From: Nocardioidaceae bacterium
GTDB lineage: Bacteria; Actinomycetota; Actinomycetes; Propionibacteriales; Nocardioidaceae
Reading direction: 5' to 3'
Assembly: GCA_025934895.1 (NCBI GenBank)
Contig: JAICWH010000001.1
Span: 1-64,000 of the forward strand
Length of the DNA stretch: 64,000 nucleotides
The position numbers were made by a program, and so were the translations under genes. Shown here piece by piece: positions 11,476 through 21,318 of the stretch; positions within the stretch are counted from its first letter, which is position 1, and every line of letters starts with the position of its first letter. Under the pieces are notes generated by a model that had not been told where the DNA came from, searched no databases, and saw only the letters and a list, made by a program, of their open reading frames with translations.

Positions 11476-12183
11476 ATGACGGCCCGTCGCGATGAGCTGG
11501 CCCGCAACCTGGACACCGTGCGCGGCCGGATCGCGGCCTCGTGCGACATGGCGGGCCGGTCTGCCGACGAGGTGACCCTGACCGTGGTGACGAAGTTCTT
11601 CCCCGCCTCCGACGTACGCCTGCTCGCCGGGCTAGGCGTCCGGCACGTCGGCGAGAACCGGCACCAGGAGGCGCAGACCAAGGCGGTCGAGTGCTCCGAC
11701 CTCGACCTCACCTGGCACTTCATCGGCGGCCTGCAGAGCAACAAGGCGGCAGCCGTCGCGGGCTACGCCGACGTCGTCGAGTCGGTCGACCGGCCCAAGC
11801 TGCTGCGCGGCCTGGCCAAAGGAGCGCGCGCGTCCGGCCGGCGGCTCGACGTCCTGGTGCAGGTCGACCTGGACCCGGAGGGATCCACGGCATCGGGCCG
11901 CGCGGGTGCCGCTCGGGAGGCCGCGGTGGACCTGGCGCGACGGGTGGCCGAGACCGATGCGCTGCGGCTGCGCGGGGTGATGGCGGTGGCACCGCTGGGG
12001 CAGGAACCCCAGGCGGCGTTCGAGAAACTGCGCGAGGTGGCAGAGCAGGTCCGCCTCGTCGACCCCGGCGCGACCTGGGTCTCGGCGGGGATGAGCAACG
12101 ACCTCGAGGCCGCCGTCCGGACGGGCGCGACACACGTGCGGATAGGCAGCGCGGTGCTCGGTAGCCGGCCCTCGGGCGGGTAG
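11476..12183 (+). CDS. YggS family pyridoxal phosphate-dependent homeostasis protein
   Basis: [64 protein letters not shown]. Confidence 0.92.
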   Translation: MTARRDELARNLDTVRGRIAASCDMAGRSADEVTLTVVTKFFPASDVRLLAGLGVRHVGENRHQEAQTKAVECSDLDLTWHFIGGLQSNKAAAVAGYADVVESVDRPKLLRGLAKGARASGRRLDVLVQVDLDPEGSTASGRAGAAREAAVDLARRVAETDALRLRGVMAVAPLGQEPQAAFEKLREVAEQVRLVDPGATWVSAGMSNDLEAAVRTGATHVRIGSAVLGSRPSGG

Positions 12184-12244
12184 GGTCCACCTCGTAGCCG
12201 CGCGTCCCACCCGGGGGCCGCAGATGCACCGGAAGGCAAGAGTC

Positions 12245-12745
12245 ATGGGCAGCGCGATGCGCAAGATGGGTGTCTACCTTGGCCTGCTGGAGGACACCGA
12301 GCGCTACGACGAGTACGACGACGACTACGACGAGGGCGTCAACCGCGAGCAGCGACCGCGCACCGACGAGCCGGCACGTCCGGCGCCGGTGGCCAACATC
12401 TCCGAGCGCCGCCGTCCGGCGCCGACGCAGAGCTCCAGCCAGCCGCTGGGCACCGTCGCCGAGCTGTCCCGGATCACCACCCTGCACCCGCGCACCTACA
12501 ACGAGGCCCGCACCATCGGGGAGAACTTCCGCGAGGGCGTCCCGGTGATCATGAACCTCTCCGAGATGGACGACTCGGACGCCAAGCGGCTGGTGGACTT
12601 CGCGGCGGGCCTGGTGTTCGCGGTGCGGGGCACCATCGAGCGGGTAACGGCCAAGGTGTTCCTGCTGTCGCCGCCCAACGTGACCGTCGCGGCCGAGGAC
12701 AAGCAGCGGATCGCCGAGAACGGCGCGTTCTTCAACCAGAGCTGA
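12245..12745 (+). CDS. sepF: cell division protein SepF
   Basis: [14 protein letters not shown]-terminus, [20 protein letters not shown] core; dcw position. Alternative start at 12224. Confidence 0.92.
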   Translation: MGSAMRKMGVYLGLLEDTERYDEYDDDYDEGVNREQRPRTDEPARPAPVANISERRRPAPTQSSSQPLGTVAELSRITTLHPRTYNEARTIGENFREGVPVIMNLSEMDDSDAKRLVDFAAGLVFAVRGTIERVTAKVFLLSPPNVTVAAEDKQRIAENGAFFNQS

Positions 12746-12785
12746 GGCTCCCGGGAGTTTGGCGACTCCTGGCTAGACTCCGCCT

Positions 12786-13076
12786 GTGGGACCCATCGCC
12801 TTCATCCTCTGGACCGTGCTGCGCATCTTCCTTGCGTTCATGCTCGTCCGGCTCGTGGTCGACTGGGTCCAGGTCTTCGCACGTACCTGGACCCCTCGGG
12901 GTCCGGTGCTGTTCATCCTGGAGATCGTCTACACGGTCACGGACCCGCCGATCAGGTTCATCCGGCGCTTCATCCCTCCACTGCGGATCGGCAGTGTCGC
13001 GCTCGACACCAGCTTCCTGGTGGTGCTGATCATCGTCTACCTCCTGCAGGCGCTCGTTGTCCAGTTGCCGTTCTGA
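12786..13076 (+). CDS. YggT family membrane protein
   Basis: GTG start; 96 aa; two hydrophobic segments, TDPPIRFIRRFIPPLR motif. Confidence 0.85.
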   Translation: MGPIAFILWTVLRIFLAFMLVRLVVDWVQVFARTWTPRGPVLFILEIVYTVTDPPIRFIRRFIPPLRIGSVALDTSFLVVLIIVYLLQALVVQLPF

Positions 13077-13183
13077 GCGGAGGCCTCCCCCCGCGCGCGG
13101 CGCCGACACGCCGAACGGGATACGGTAGATACGCCGCACAGACAGCGGAACCTCTGCACAACGACTACAGACAAGGTGAGGTC

Positions 13184-13921
13184 ATGCCGCTGACGCCCGA
13201 GGACGTGAGCAACAAGCGCTTTACCCCGGTTCGCCTCCGTGAGGGGTACGACATGGGGGAGGTCGACCAGTTCCTCGACGAGGTCGAGGCGGAGCTGGCC
13301 CGGCTGACCCGCGAGAACGAGGACCTGCACCGCAAGCTCTCCGGCGTGCAGGGGGTCGATGGTGCGTCTGCGTCGGCGGACGGCGCGGCTGCCGCGCAGA
13401 CCGAGTCGGCTGCTCCGGTCGCACCGACCGAGCCCGCAGCACCGGCGGAGACGCTGCAGGTCACCACGGTCGCCGACGCGTCGAGCGCCGCCGTCCGACT
13501 GCTCGAGATCGCGACCCGCAACGCCAGCGAGCTCGTCGGGGAGGCGCAGGAGGAGGCCGGCCGGATCGTCAGCGAGGCACGCACCGAGGCCGAGCGACTC
13601 GAGACCGACAGCAAGGACCGGGCGAACCGTCTGGAGTCGGAGTCGCGCAGCCGAGCGCAGATGCTCGATGCCGAGACCGAGGAGCGCCGGCAACGCCTGC
13701 TCGGGGATCTCGACAAGGAGAAGGAGCGGCTCAACGGCGAGGTCGAGAACCTCCGCACGTTCGAGCGGGAGTACCGCGCCCGTCTCAAGACCTACTTCGA
13801 GCAGCAGCTCGCGGCGCTGGACGGCGCCGGGGAGCCCGGGTCGCTCCAGGACGGCGCTCCCAGCGGGCCGCGGAGCAGGTTGCGGTCACTGCTCGGCGAC
13901 GAGGGCGACCAGCCGGGCTGA
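13184..13921 (+). CDS. divIVA: DivIVA/Wag31 polar growth coiled-coil protein
   Basis: MPLTPEDVSNKRFTPVRLREGYDMGEVDQFLDEVEAEL N-terminus; long coiled coil. Confidence 0.93.
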   Translation: MPLTPEDVSNKRFTPVRLREGYDMGEVDQFLDEVEAELARLTRENEDLHRKLSGVQGVDGASASADGAAAAQTESAAPVAPTEPAAPAETLQVTTVADASSAAVRLLEIATRNASELVGEAQEEAGRIVSEARTEAERLETDSKDRANRLESESRSRAQMLDAETEERRQRLLGDLDKEKERLNGEVENLRTFEREYRARLKTYFEQQLAALDGAGEPGSLQDGAPSGPRSRLRSLLGDEGDQPG

Positions 13922-13993
13922 GCATCGCCTCGATGTCCCCCGGGTCGCACCCGGGGGACGTCTGGCGTTCCTGGCCGACCGGCTCCCGCCGGG

Positions 13994-16900
13994 TCAGGCT
14001 CTGGTCACCGAGAAGATCAGGTCGAGGTCGTCGTCGCGGACCACCGACGCCCCGTCGCCGCCGGGCCCGACGTCGGCCGGCTCTCCCTCGCGGATGTCGA
14101 CCGCCAGCACCTCCGCGGCCACCAGGCTGCCGTTCTCGCGCAGTGCCTCTGCGGTCCGCCCCCCGGCGCGCCAGACCAGGTTGATCCGGTCGCTGACGTC
14201 GAGACCACCGCTCTTGCGGGCCTCCTGCACCAGTCGCACCACCTCACGGGCCCGTCCGGCCCGCACCAGCGTCGGGGTCAGCTCCAGGTCCAGGGCCACC
14301 GTCTCGCCCTGCTCGTTGACCACCGACCAGCCTTCGCGGGGACGCTCGGCGACGATCACCTCCTCGGGGTGGACCTCCACGTCCGCGCCGTCGACGCTCA
14401 CCACGGCTCGCCCGGTGCTGCTCAGGGACGCGGACAGGGCGGCCGCGTCGGCGGCCGCGATCGCCGCGGCCACTCGCGGTGTCTGCTTGCCGAACCGCCT
14501 GCCCAGGGCCCGGAAGCTGCCCTTGGCCGAGAAGTCGAGCAGGTCGGCTCCCGCTTCCGACAGCGGCTCGACGGTGCCGACGTTGAGCTCCTCGGCGATC
14601 TCGCGACGCAGCTCCGCGGTGAGCCTGGCCCACGCGCTCGACGCGACGAGCGCCCGACTCAGCGGCTGACGGGTGCGCACCTTGGCCTCCGCGCGAGCGG
14701 CGCGCCCGAGCTCCACCAGCCGGCGGGCGAGCGCCATCTTCGCGCTGAGGTCGTCGTCGACGAGGCTGCCGTCCACCTTGGGCCAGGCGGCCAGGTGCAC
14801 CGAGTCCGGCAGCTCGGTCGACGTCGAGGCGAACATGTCCTGCCAGACCCGCTCGGTGATGAACGGCGTGATGGGCGCCATCAGCAGCGTCACGACGTAG
14901 AGGCACTCGTGCAGGGTCGCCAGCGCATCCGGGTCGCCGGCCCAGAACCGCCGCCGTGAACGGCGGACGTACCAGTTGGACAGCTCGTCGACGTACGACG
15001 CGAGCAGGCTGCCCGCGCGCTGGGTGTCGAACTGCTCCAGCGCCTCGGTCACGCCGAGCACCAGCCGGTGCGCCTCGGAGAGGGCCCACCGGTCGAGCAG
15101 CGGGCGCTCGGACGGCTCGGGGGCGGGGTCACGAGCGGCATCTCCGGGATGCCACGACGACGTCCGGGCATAGAGCACCTGGAACGCCACCGTGTTCCAG
15201 TAGGTCAGCAGCACCTTGCGCACCGCCTCCGCGATGCTGGCGTTGCCCACCCGGCGGGCCACCCACGGCGAGCCGGAGGCCGCCATGAACCACCGGACCG
15301 CGTCGGCGCCGTGCTCCTCCATCAGAGGCATCGGCTCGAGGATGTTGCCGAGGTGCTTGGACATCTTGCGCCCGTCCTCGGCCAGGATGTGGCCCAGGCA
15401 CAGCACGTTGCGGTACGACGACTCGTCGAAGACCAGGGTGCCGATCGCCATCAGCGTGTAGAACCACCCGCGGGTCTGGTCGATCGCCTCGCAGACGAAG
15501 TCGGCCGGGTAGGCGCGCTCGAAGAGCTCCGCCGATCCTGACCGGTGCGGGTAGCCCCACTGCGCGAACGGCATCGAGCCGCTGTCGAACCAGGCGTCGA
15601 TCACCTCCGGCACCCGCCGGGACTCCGCGCCGCACTCCGGGCAGGGCAGGGTCACCGCGTCGACGTACGGCCGGTGCGGGTCGAGCCCGGACTGGTCGGT
15701 GCCGGAGAGCTCGGAGAGCTCACCCAGCGAGCCGACGCAGGTCTGGTGGCCCCCGGCGCACCGCCAGATCGGGAGCGGCGTGCCCCAGTAGCGCGTGCGC
15801 GACAGCGCCCAGTCGATGTTGTTGTGCAGCCAGTCGCCGTAGCGGCCCCACTTGATGGTGTCGGGGAACCACTGCGTGCGCTCGTTCTCGCGAAGCAGGG
15901 CGTCCTTGACCTGCGTGGTGCGGACGTACCAGGACGGCTGCGCGTAGTACATCAGCGGCGTGTGGCAGCGCCAGCAGTGCGGATAGCTGTGCTCGTAGGC
16001 GACGTGGCGGAACAACAGGCCGCGGCGCTCCAGGTCGGCGACCAGGTCCTCGTCGGCATGCTTGAAGAACTGGCCGCCCACCAGTGCGAGGCCCTCCTCG
16101 AAGTGCCCGTCCGGACGCACCGGTACGACGACGGGCAGCCGGTAGGCGCGGCACACCGCCAGGTCCTCCTCACCGAACGCCGGTGACTGGTGGACCAGAC
16201 CCGTGCCGTCCTCGGTGGTGACGTAGTCGGCGAGGACGACCACGTGCGGGGTGCCGTCGGTGCCCGGAGCTGGGGCGGGGAAGTCGACCAGCTCGAAGGG
16301 TCGCTGATAGGTCCACCGCTCCATGTCGCTGCCCCGGACCCGGTCCCGGACCGTCCAGCCCTCACCGAGGACCGCGTCGAACAGCGGCTCGGCGACCACC
16401 AGGGTCTGCGTGCCGTCGGTCGCCAGCACGTAGGTCACGTCGGGCCGCACGGCGACCGCCGTGTTGGAGACGAGCGTCCACGGGGTCGTGGTCCACACCA
16501 GCAGGGCCGCTCCGGGCTGGTCAGCACTGCCGGCGTAGGGCCCCGACGTCAGGGGGAACCGCACGTAGACGCTCGGGTCGGTGACGGTCTCGTAGCCCTG
16601 CGCCACCTCGTGGTCGGAGAGCCCTGTCCCGTCCCGCGGGCAGTACGGCGCGACCCGGTAGTCCTGCACGAGCAGCCCCTTGGAGTGGATCTGCTTGAGC
16701 GCCCACCAGACGGACTCGATGTAGGAGGGGTCCATGGTCCGGTACGGGTCCGAGGTGTCGACCCAGTAGCCCATCCGCTCGGTCATCGCCTCGAAGGCGT
16801 CGACGTGCCGCAGCACCGACTCCCGGCACCTCGCGTTGAACTCCGCCACGCCGTAGGCCTCGATGTCCTGCTTGCCCGAGAAGCCGAGCTCCTTCTCCAC

Positions 16901-17212
16901 CGCCAGCTCGACGGGCAGGCCGTGACAGTCCCAGCCGGCCTTGCGCTCCACGAGGTAGCCCTGCATCGTCCTGAACCGAGGGAACACGTCCTTGAACACC
17001 CGCGCCTCGACGTGGTGGGTGCCGGGCCTTCCGTTGGCGGTCGGTGGGCCCTCGTAGAAGGTCCACCGCGGTCGGTCGGGCCCCGAGTGTCCCGACGCAC
17101 CGCCGAGCTCCAGCGACCTCTCGAAGGTGCGGTTCTCCGCCCACAGCGCCAGCACCTCGTGCTCGAGGGCCGGTAGGTCCACCTGGGGAGGGACGGGTCG
17201 GTACATGCTCAT
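13994..17212 (-). CDS. ileS: isoleucine--tRNA ligase
   Basis: Starts MSMYRPVPPQVDLPALEHEVLALW; GPPTANGRPGTHH HIGH-type motif, GRKMSKHLGN KMSKS motif. Confidence 0.96.
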   Translation of the reverse strand: MSMYRPVPPQVDLPALEHEVLALWAENRTFERSLELGGASGHSGPDRPRWTFYEGPPTANGRPGTHHVEARVFKDVFPRFRTMQGYLVERKAGWDCHGLPVELAVEKELGFSGKQDIEAYGVAEFNARCRESVLRHVDAFEAMTERMGYWVDTSDPYRTMDPSYIESVWWALKQIHSKGLLVQDYRVAPYCPRDGTGLSDHEVAQGYETVTDPSVYVRFPLTSGPYAGSADQPGAALLVWTTTPWTLVSNTAVAVRPDVTYVLATDGTQTLVVAEPLFDAVLGEGWTVRDRVRGSDMERWTYQRPFELVDFPAPAPGTDGTPHVVVLADYVTTEDGTGLVHQSPAFGEEDLAVCRAYRLPVVVPVRPDGHFEEGLALVGGQFFKHADEDLVADLERRGLLFRHVAYEHSYPHCWRCHTPLMYYAQPSWYVRTTQVKDALLRENERTQWFPDTIKWGRYGDWLHNNIDWALSRTRYWGTPLPIWRCAGGHQTCVGSLGELSELSGTDQSGLDPHRPYVDAVTLPCPECGAESRRVPEVIDAWFDSGSMPFAQWGYPHRSGSAELFERAYPADFVCEAIDQTRGWFYTLMAIGTLVFDESSYRNVLCLGHILAEDGRKMSKHLGNILEPMPLMEEHGADAVRWFMAASGSPWVARRVGNASIAEAVRKVLLTYWNTVAFQVLYARTSSWHPGDAARDPAPEPSERPLLDRWALSEAHRLVLGVTEALEQFDTQRAGSLLASYVDELSNWYVRRSRRRFWAGDPDALATLHECLYVVTLLMAPITPFITERVWQDMFASTSTELPDSVHLAAWPKVDGSLVDDDLSAKMALARRLVELGRAARAEAKVRTRQPLSRALVASSAWARLTAELRREIAEELNVGTVEPLSEAGADLLDFSAKGSFRALGRRFGKQTPRVAAAIAAADAAALSASLSSTGRAVVSVDGADVEVHPEEVIVAERPREGWSVVNEQGETVALDLELTPTLVRAGRAREVVRLVQEARKSGGLDVSDRINLVWRAGGRTAEALRENGSLVAAEVLAVDIREGEPADVGPGGDGASVVRDDDLDLIFSVTRA

Positions 17213-17500
17213 CGGTGTCGTTCCTTCGCTCGCTCGCTCGCCGGGCCGAAGGGACGAGTCGGGCCACGGCGCCGGCTGCCGGCACGTGGCCGCTCCCGCG
17301 GTACCACCCTCCTTGACGGTCCGAGGTGTCGGGCCGCCCTCTCTCGAGGTCACCGCTGCTGGGTCTACCTGCCGGGCACTGCACTGACCGTGCTCGACGC
17401 TCTTCCAGCGGCTCGGGGGTGATCTTCGCTCCGGACAACACCCCCGGGCTCTCACCGTCCCCGGGTCGCTGCCGGCTGTTCTCGGAGCTACTCGTCCCGT
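17213..17500 (-). promoter_or_regulatory. T-box leader of ileS (Ile ATC specifier)
   Basis: Reverse complement contains the T-box consensus AGGGTGGTACCGCG (17297-17310) and a Stem I-like region with GGTGAGAGCC and GAAGATCACC, where ATC at 17421-17423 is an Ile codon; directly upstream of ileS. Confidence 0.9.
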
Positions 17501-17725
17501 CGACGCCGTGCGGTGCGACAAGTCTGCCAGAGCCCGTGGACCCGATGCATGCGGGTTGTCGCCCCCCCGCCGTCGACGGTCCTCCGGGTGTGCAGGAGAA
17601 GTTACCGGATGGATGGGCGCGGTTGGTTGTCTGCGCTGCCGGGGCGGCATATCCTCACCGGACTCGTGTGGCTCTCCTCGCTCCGGCCGCACGCTCCGCA
17701 GGACCGGGCCCAGGGGGTTGCGCTG

Positions 17726-18373
17726 ATGGCACGTACGACGGCGCGGAGCCCGGCTGCCGGCCAGCAGTCCGCCCGGACTCCGGCCCGCAAGCAGGCCGCC
17801 CCGAAGGCGGCCCAGAAGGCGGCCCAGAAGGCGGCCCAGACGTCAGCCGAGCAGGCGGCCGAGCAGGCGGACCAGGAGCCCCTCGAGCAGCCCGCGAAGC
17901 CGGCCCGGAAGGTGGCCAAGCACGGGGCGAAGCAGGCGAGCCGGCCCACGGGAGCCCGGCGCGCCGGGAAGGCCGCGCCGCGCGACCTCGCGGTCAAACC
18001 GGACGAGAAGCCCTGGACCGCCGCGGAGGTGGCGGAGGTCCGCGGCGAGCTCGAGGCGGAGCGGGAGCGGCTGCGCTCCCAGCTCAACCTCGCCGAGCAC
18101 GAGCTCCACGACCTGATGCACGACGCGGGGGACGGCGCGGGCCACGACCAGGCCGACGTGGGCTCCACGACCTTCGAGCGGGACCAGGAGATGAGTCTGG
18201 CGAAGAACAGTCGCGAGATGCTGGCCCAGACCGAGCGAGCGCTCCTGCGCATCGACGACGGCAGCTACGCGGTCTGTGAGAGCTGCGGTCAGCCGATCGG
18301 CAAGATGCGGGTGATGGCTTTTCCGCGTGCCACACTGTGCCTGTCATGCAAGCAGCGCGAGGAGCGTCGCTGA
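17726..18373 (+). CDS. DksA/TraR C4-type zinc finger protein with N-terminal Ala/Lys-rich low-complexity tail
   Basis: [27 protein letters not shown]4 zinc finger; N-terminal ARKQAAPKAAQKAAQKAAQ repeats. Confidence 0.88.
   Translation: MARTTARSPAAGQQSARTPARKQAAPKAAQKAAQKAAQTSAEQAAEQADQEPLEQPAKPARKVAKHGAKQASRPTGARRAGKAAPRDLAVKPDEKPWTAAEVAEVRGELEAERERLRSQLNLAEHELHDLMHDAGDGAGHDQADVGSTTFERDQEMSLAKNSREMLAQTERALLRIDDGSYAVCESCGQPIGKMRVMAFPRATLCLSCKQREERR
17803..17838 (+). repeat. 12-bp tandem repeat GAAGGCGGCCCA x3 inside the DksA/TraR-like CDS
   Basis: Three exact consecutive copies. Confidence 0.95.
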
Positions 18374-18963
18374 ACCCCAGCGACGCGGACCACCCACCGG
18401 TAGGCCGGTCTCGTCCCCGGCCCGACCGTGCCCGGCACCTGCGGCTCTTCACCGTGATCACGGTGCTGGCCTACCTCGTCGACCTCACCTCGAAGAGCCT
18501 GGTGGTCGACCGGCTCACCGACCGTGGTCGGGTCCGGGTCGTCGGTGACCTGCTCTCCCTCGACCTCGCTCGCAACCCCGGCGCCGCGTTCAGCACCGGC
18601 ACGTCGTACACGGTCGTCCTCAGCTGCGTGGCCATCGCCGCGGCCGTCGCGGTGCTCTGGGTGGCCCGCCGGCTGGGGAGCACGGGATGGGCCGTGGCCC
18701 TCGGTCTCCTGCTGGCCGGGATCCTCGGCAACCTCACCGACCGGGTCTTCCGGTCGCCCGGGTTCCTGCGCGGCCACGTCGTGGACTTCCTGCAGCTGCC
18801 GCACTGGCCGATCTTCAACGTGGCCGACATGTGCATCAACGTCGCTGCCGCGCTGATCATCGTGCAGGCGTTCCGTGGCGTCACCGTGTCCGGTGCGCGC
18901 ACGGCTCACGCGAGGGACCGTGGTGGCAGCGACCAGGACCCCGACGACGAAGCGACGCAGTGA
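18337..18963 (+). CDS. lspA: lipoprotein signal peptidase (signal peptidase II)
   Basis: [30 protein letters not shown] motifs. Confidence 0.92.
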   Translation: MPVMQAARGASLNPSDADHPPVGRSRPRPDRARHLRLFTVITVLAYLVDLTSKSLVVDRLTDRGRVRVVGDLLSLDLARNPGAAFSTGTSYTVVLSCVAIAAAVAVLWVARRLGSTGWAVALGLLLAGILGNLTDRVFRSPGFLRGHVVDFLQLPHWPIFNVADMCINVAAALIIVQAFRGVTVSGARTAHARDRGGSDQDPDDEATQ

Positions 18964-19919
18964 CGCAGCCGGTCCAGGGAGCGCCGGACGGGCACGACCA
19001 CCGCACGGTCACCGTGCCGGACGGCCTGGCAGGGGAGCGGGTGGACGCGGCGATAGCGCGGATGTTCGGGCTCTCGCGCAACCGGGCGGCCGACCTCATC
19101 AGGACCGGCCACGTGCACGTGGACGGACGGGCCCCAGCGAAGTCGGCGCGGGTGGAGAGCGGCGCCATGCTCGACGTCTCCATCCCCACCCCGGTCGACC
19201 CGGTGGCCGTCGTCCCGCAGACGGTCGAGGGGATCAAGATCGTGCACGACGACGACGCCATCGTGGTGGTCGACAAGCCGGTCGGGGTCGCCGTACACCC
19301 CAGCCCGGGATGGCACGGGCCCACCGTGGTCGGACATCTCGCGGCGGCCGGCTTCCGCATCTCGACCAGCGGCGCGTCCGAGCGGCAGGGCATCGTGCAG
19401 CGCCTCGACGTCGGGACGTCCGGGCTGATGGTCATCACCAAGAGCGAACGCGCCTACTCCGTGCTGAAGAACGCCTTCCGGCACCGCACCGTGGACAAGG
19501 TCTACCACGCCCTGGTGCAGGGACATCCGGACCCGCTGCAGGGCACCATCGACGCGCCGATCGGCAGGAACCCCAAGCACGACTACAAGTTCGCCGTGAT
19601 GGCCGACGGCAAGCACAGCGTCACCCACTACGAGACGCTGGAGGCGCACCGGTTCGCGAGCCTGCTGGAGGTGCACCTCGAGACCGGCCGCACCCACCAG
19701 ATCCGGGTGCACATGGCGGCCCTCAAGCACCCCTGCCTCGGGGACCTCACCTACGGCGCCGACCCGACCCTTGCCGCGCGCGTCGGGTTGACGCGCCAGT
19801 GGCTGCACGCCGTACGCCTCGGCTTCGAGCATCCCGAGAGCGGCGAGTACGTCGAGTACTCCTCGGACTACCCCGCGGACCTCCAAGATGCCCTGGACGC
19901 ACTGCGCGATGCCGTCTGA
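18960..19919 (+). CDS. RluA/RluD family pseudouridine synthase
   Basis: GTGA overlap with lspA; S4-like N-terminus, [29 protein letters not shown] motifs. Confidence 0.92.
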   Translation: MTQPVQGAPDGHDHRTVTVPDGLAGERVDAAIARMFGLSRNRAADLIRTGHVHVDGRAPAKSARVESGAMLDVSIPTPVDPVAVVPQTVEGIKIVHDDDAIVVVDKPVGVAVHPSPGWHGPTVVGHLAAAGFRISTSGASERQGIVQRLDVGTSGLMVITKSERAYSVLKNAFRHRTVDKVYHALVQGHPDPLQGTIDAPIGRNPKHDYKFAVMADGKHSVTHYETLEAHRFASLLEVHLETGRTHQIRVHMAALKHPCLGDLTYGADPTLAARVGLTRQWLHAVRLGFEHPESGEYVEYSSDYPADLQDALDALRDAV

Positions 19920-20643
19920 GGTGGACCTGACAGTCCGGCCGGCCGGCCCCGAGGACGCGGCTGCCCTGGCCACCGTGTTCCTGGAGGCGCGGCAGGCAGC
20001 AGTCCCGGCCATCCCGCCCCTGGTGCACCCGCCCGAGGACGTCCGGCGCTGGCTGCGCTCACGCGTCGACGCGCCGGCGACAGAGATGTGGCTCGCCGAG
20101 CAGGGCGACGAGGTGGTCGGCCTGCTGCTGCTCGAGGCCGACTGGCTCCACTCGCTCTACGTCGCGCCCGGTCGCACCGGCCAGGGCATCGGCACCGCCC
20201 TGCTGGAGGTGGCCAAGAGCCGGCGGCCGCGCAGGCTGGGGCTGTGGGTGTTCGAGACCAACCACGGTGCCCGACGGTTCTACGCGAGGCACGGTTTCGT
20301 GGAGCTCCGCCACACCGACGGCTCGGAGAACGAGGAGGGGCGCCCGGACGTCGAGATGGCCTGGCCGGACCCGGAGTCGTTGCAGGGGCTGCGCGGCCGG
20401 GTCGACGAGCTCGACGACCGGCTCGCCGCTCTGCTCGCCGAGCGGGCAGCCACGACCGCCCGGATCCAGGACGTCAAGGAGGTGCCGGGCCACGCCGGCA
20501 GGGACGCCGCCCGGGAGCGCGAGATCGTGGCCCGGATGGCTCGCCTGGCCCCCGGTCTGGGCCAGGAGCGGCTGGCCAGGATCATGCATGCGGTGATCTC
20601 CGAGAGCCTGGACGCCGCCGAGCAGCGGGACGAGCAGCAGTGA
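19909..20643 (+). CDS. GNAT N-acetyltransferase fused to C-terminal chorismate mutase-like (AroQ-type) domain
   Basis: [25 protein letters not shown] motif A; C-terminal [30 protein letters not shown]...[33 protein letters not shown]. Confidence 0.82.
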   Translation: MPSEVDLTVRPAGPEDAAALATVFLEARQAAVPAIPPLVHPPEDVRRWLRSRVDAPATEMWLAEQGDEVVGLLLLEADWLHSLYVAPGRTGQGIGTALLEVAKSRRPRRLGLWVFETNHGARRFYARHGFVELRHTDGSENEEGRPDVEMAWPDPESLQGLRGRVDELDDRLAALLAERAATTARIQDVKEVPGHAGRDAAREREIVARMARLAPGLGQERLARIMHAVISESLDAAEQRDEQQ

Positions 20644-20701
20644 CCGACCCAGCCCATCCACCCAGCCCAGCCCAAGCACTGGGCCGACCCCTGGAGGCAC
20701 C

Positions 20702-21124
20702 ATGTCAACCGGACCATTGACCGATGACGTCCGCGAGCTGCTGACCCGGCCCAACCCCGCCGTGATCACCACGGTCCGCCCCGACGGGCAGCCCGTCTCG
20801 GTGGCCACCTGGTACCTCCTGGATCCCGATCGCAGCCGCGGCGACCGGATCCTGGTGAACATGGACGAGGGACGCAGGCGCCTGGACTACCTGCGCAACG
20901 ACCCCCGGGTCTCGCTCACCGCCCTGGACGAGCACAGCTGGTACACCCACGTGAGCGTCCAGGGCCGGGTCGTGCAGCTCTCCCCGGACCCCGACCTGAG
21001 CGACATCGACCGGCTGTCGGTGCACTACACCGGCAACCCCTACCCGACCCGGGACCGGGGCCGGGTCAGCGCCTGGATCGAGATCGCCACCTGGCACGGC
21101 TGGGGCGCCGCAGCCCGCTCCTGA
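20702..21124 (+). CDS. pyridoxamine 5'-phosphate oxidase-like / F420-dependent FMN-binding split-barrel protein
   Basis: LLTRPNPAVITTVRPDGQPVSVATWYLL and RRRLDYLRNDPRVSLTAL motifs. Confidence 0.82.
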   Translation: MSTGPLTDDVRELLTRPNPAVITTVRPDGQPVSVATWYLLDPDRSRGDRILVNMDEGRRRLDYLRNDPRVSLTALDEHSWYTHVSVQGRVVQLSPDPDLSDIDRLSVHYTGNPYPTRDRGRVSAWIEIATWHGWGAAARS

Positions 21125-21318
21125 ACGCGGTGGTGATCCCGTCCCGCGGGCGCCCCGGCGGCTCGCGATCCTGTCGGTGGGTCCTGCCACGATCATCTCC
21201 TCGGGTCACGTAGGCTGGCTGCTCTTCCCCAGAGGTCGGCCGGGCTGCCCCCGGTCACTGTCAGTGTGTCGTCATGTGTTGGGCCGGTCGCGGCTCGGGA
21301 AGGGGCGGGTCACCTCCG

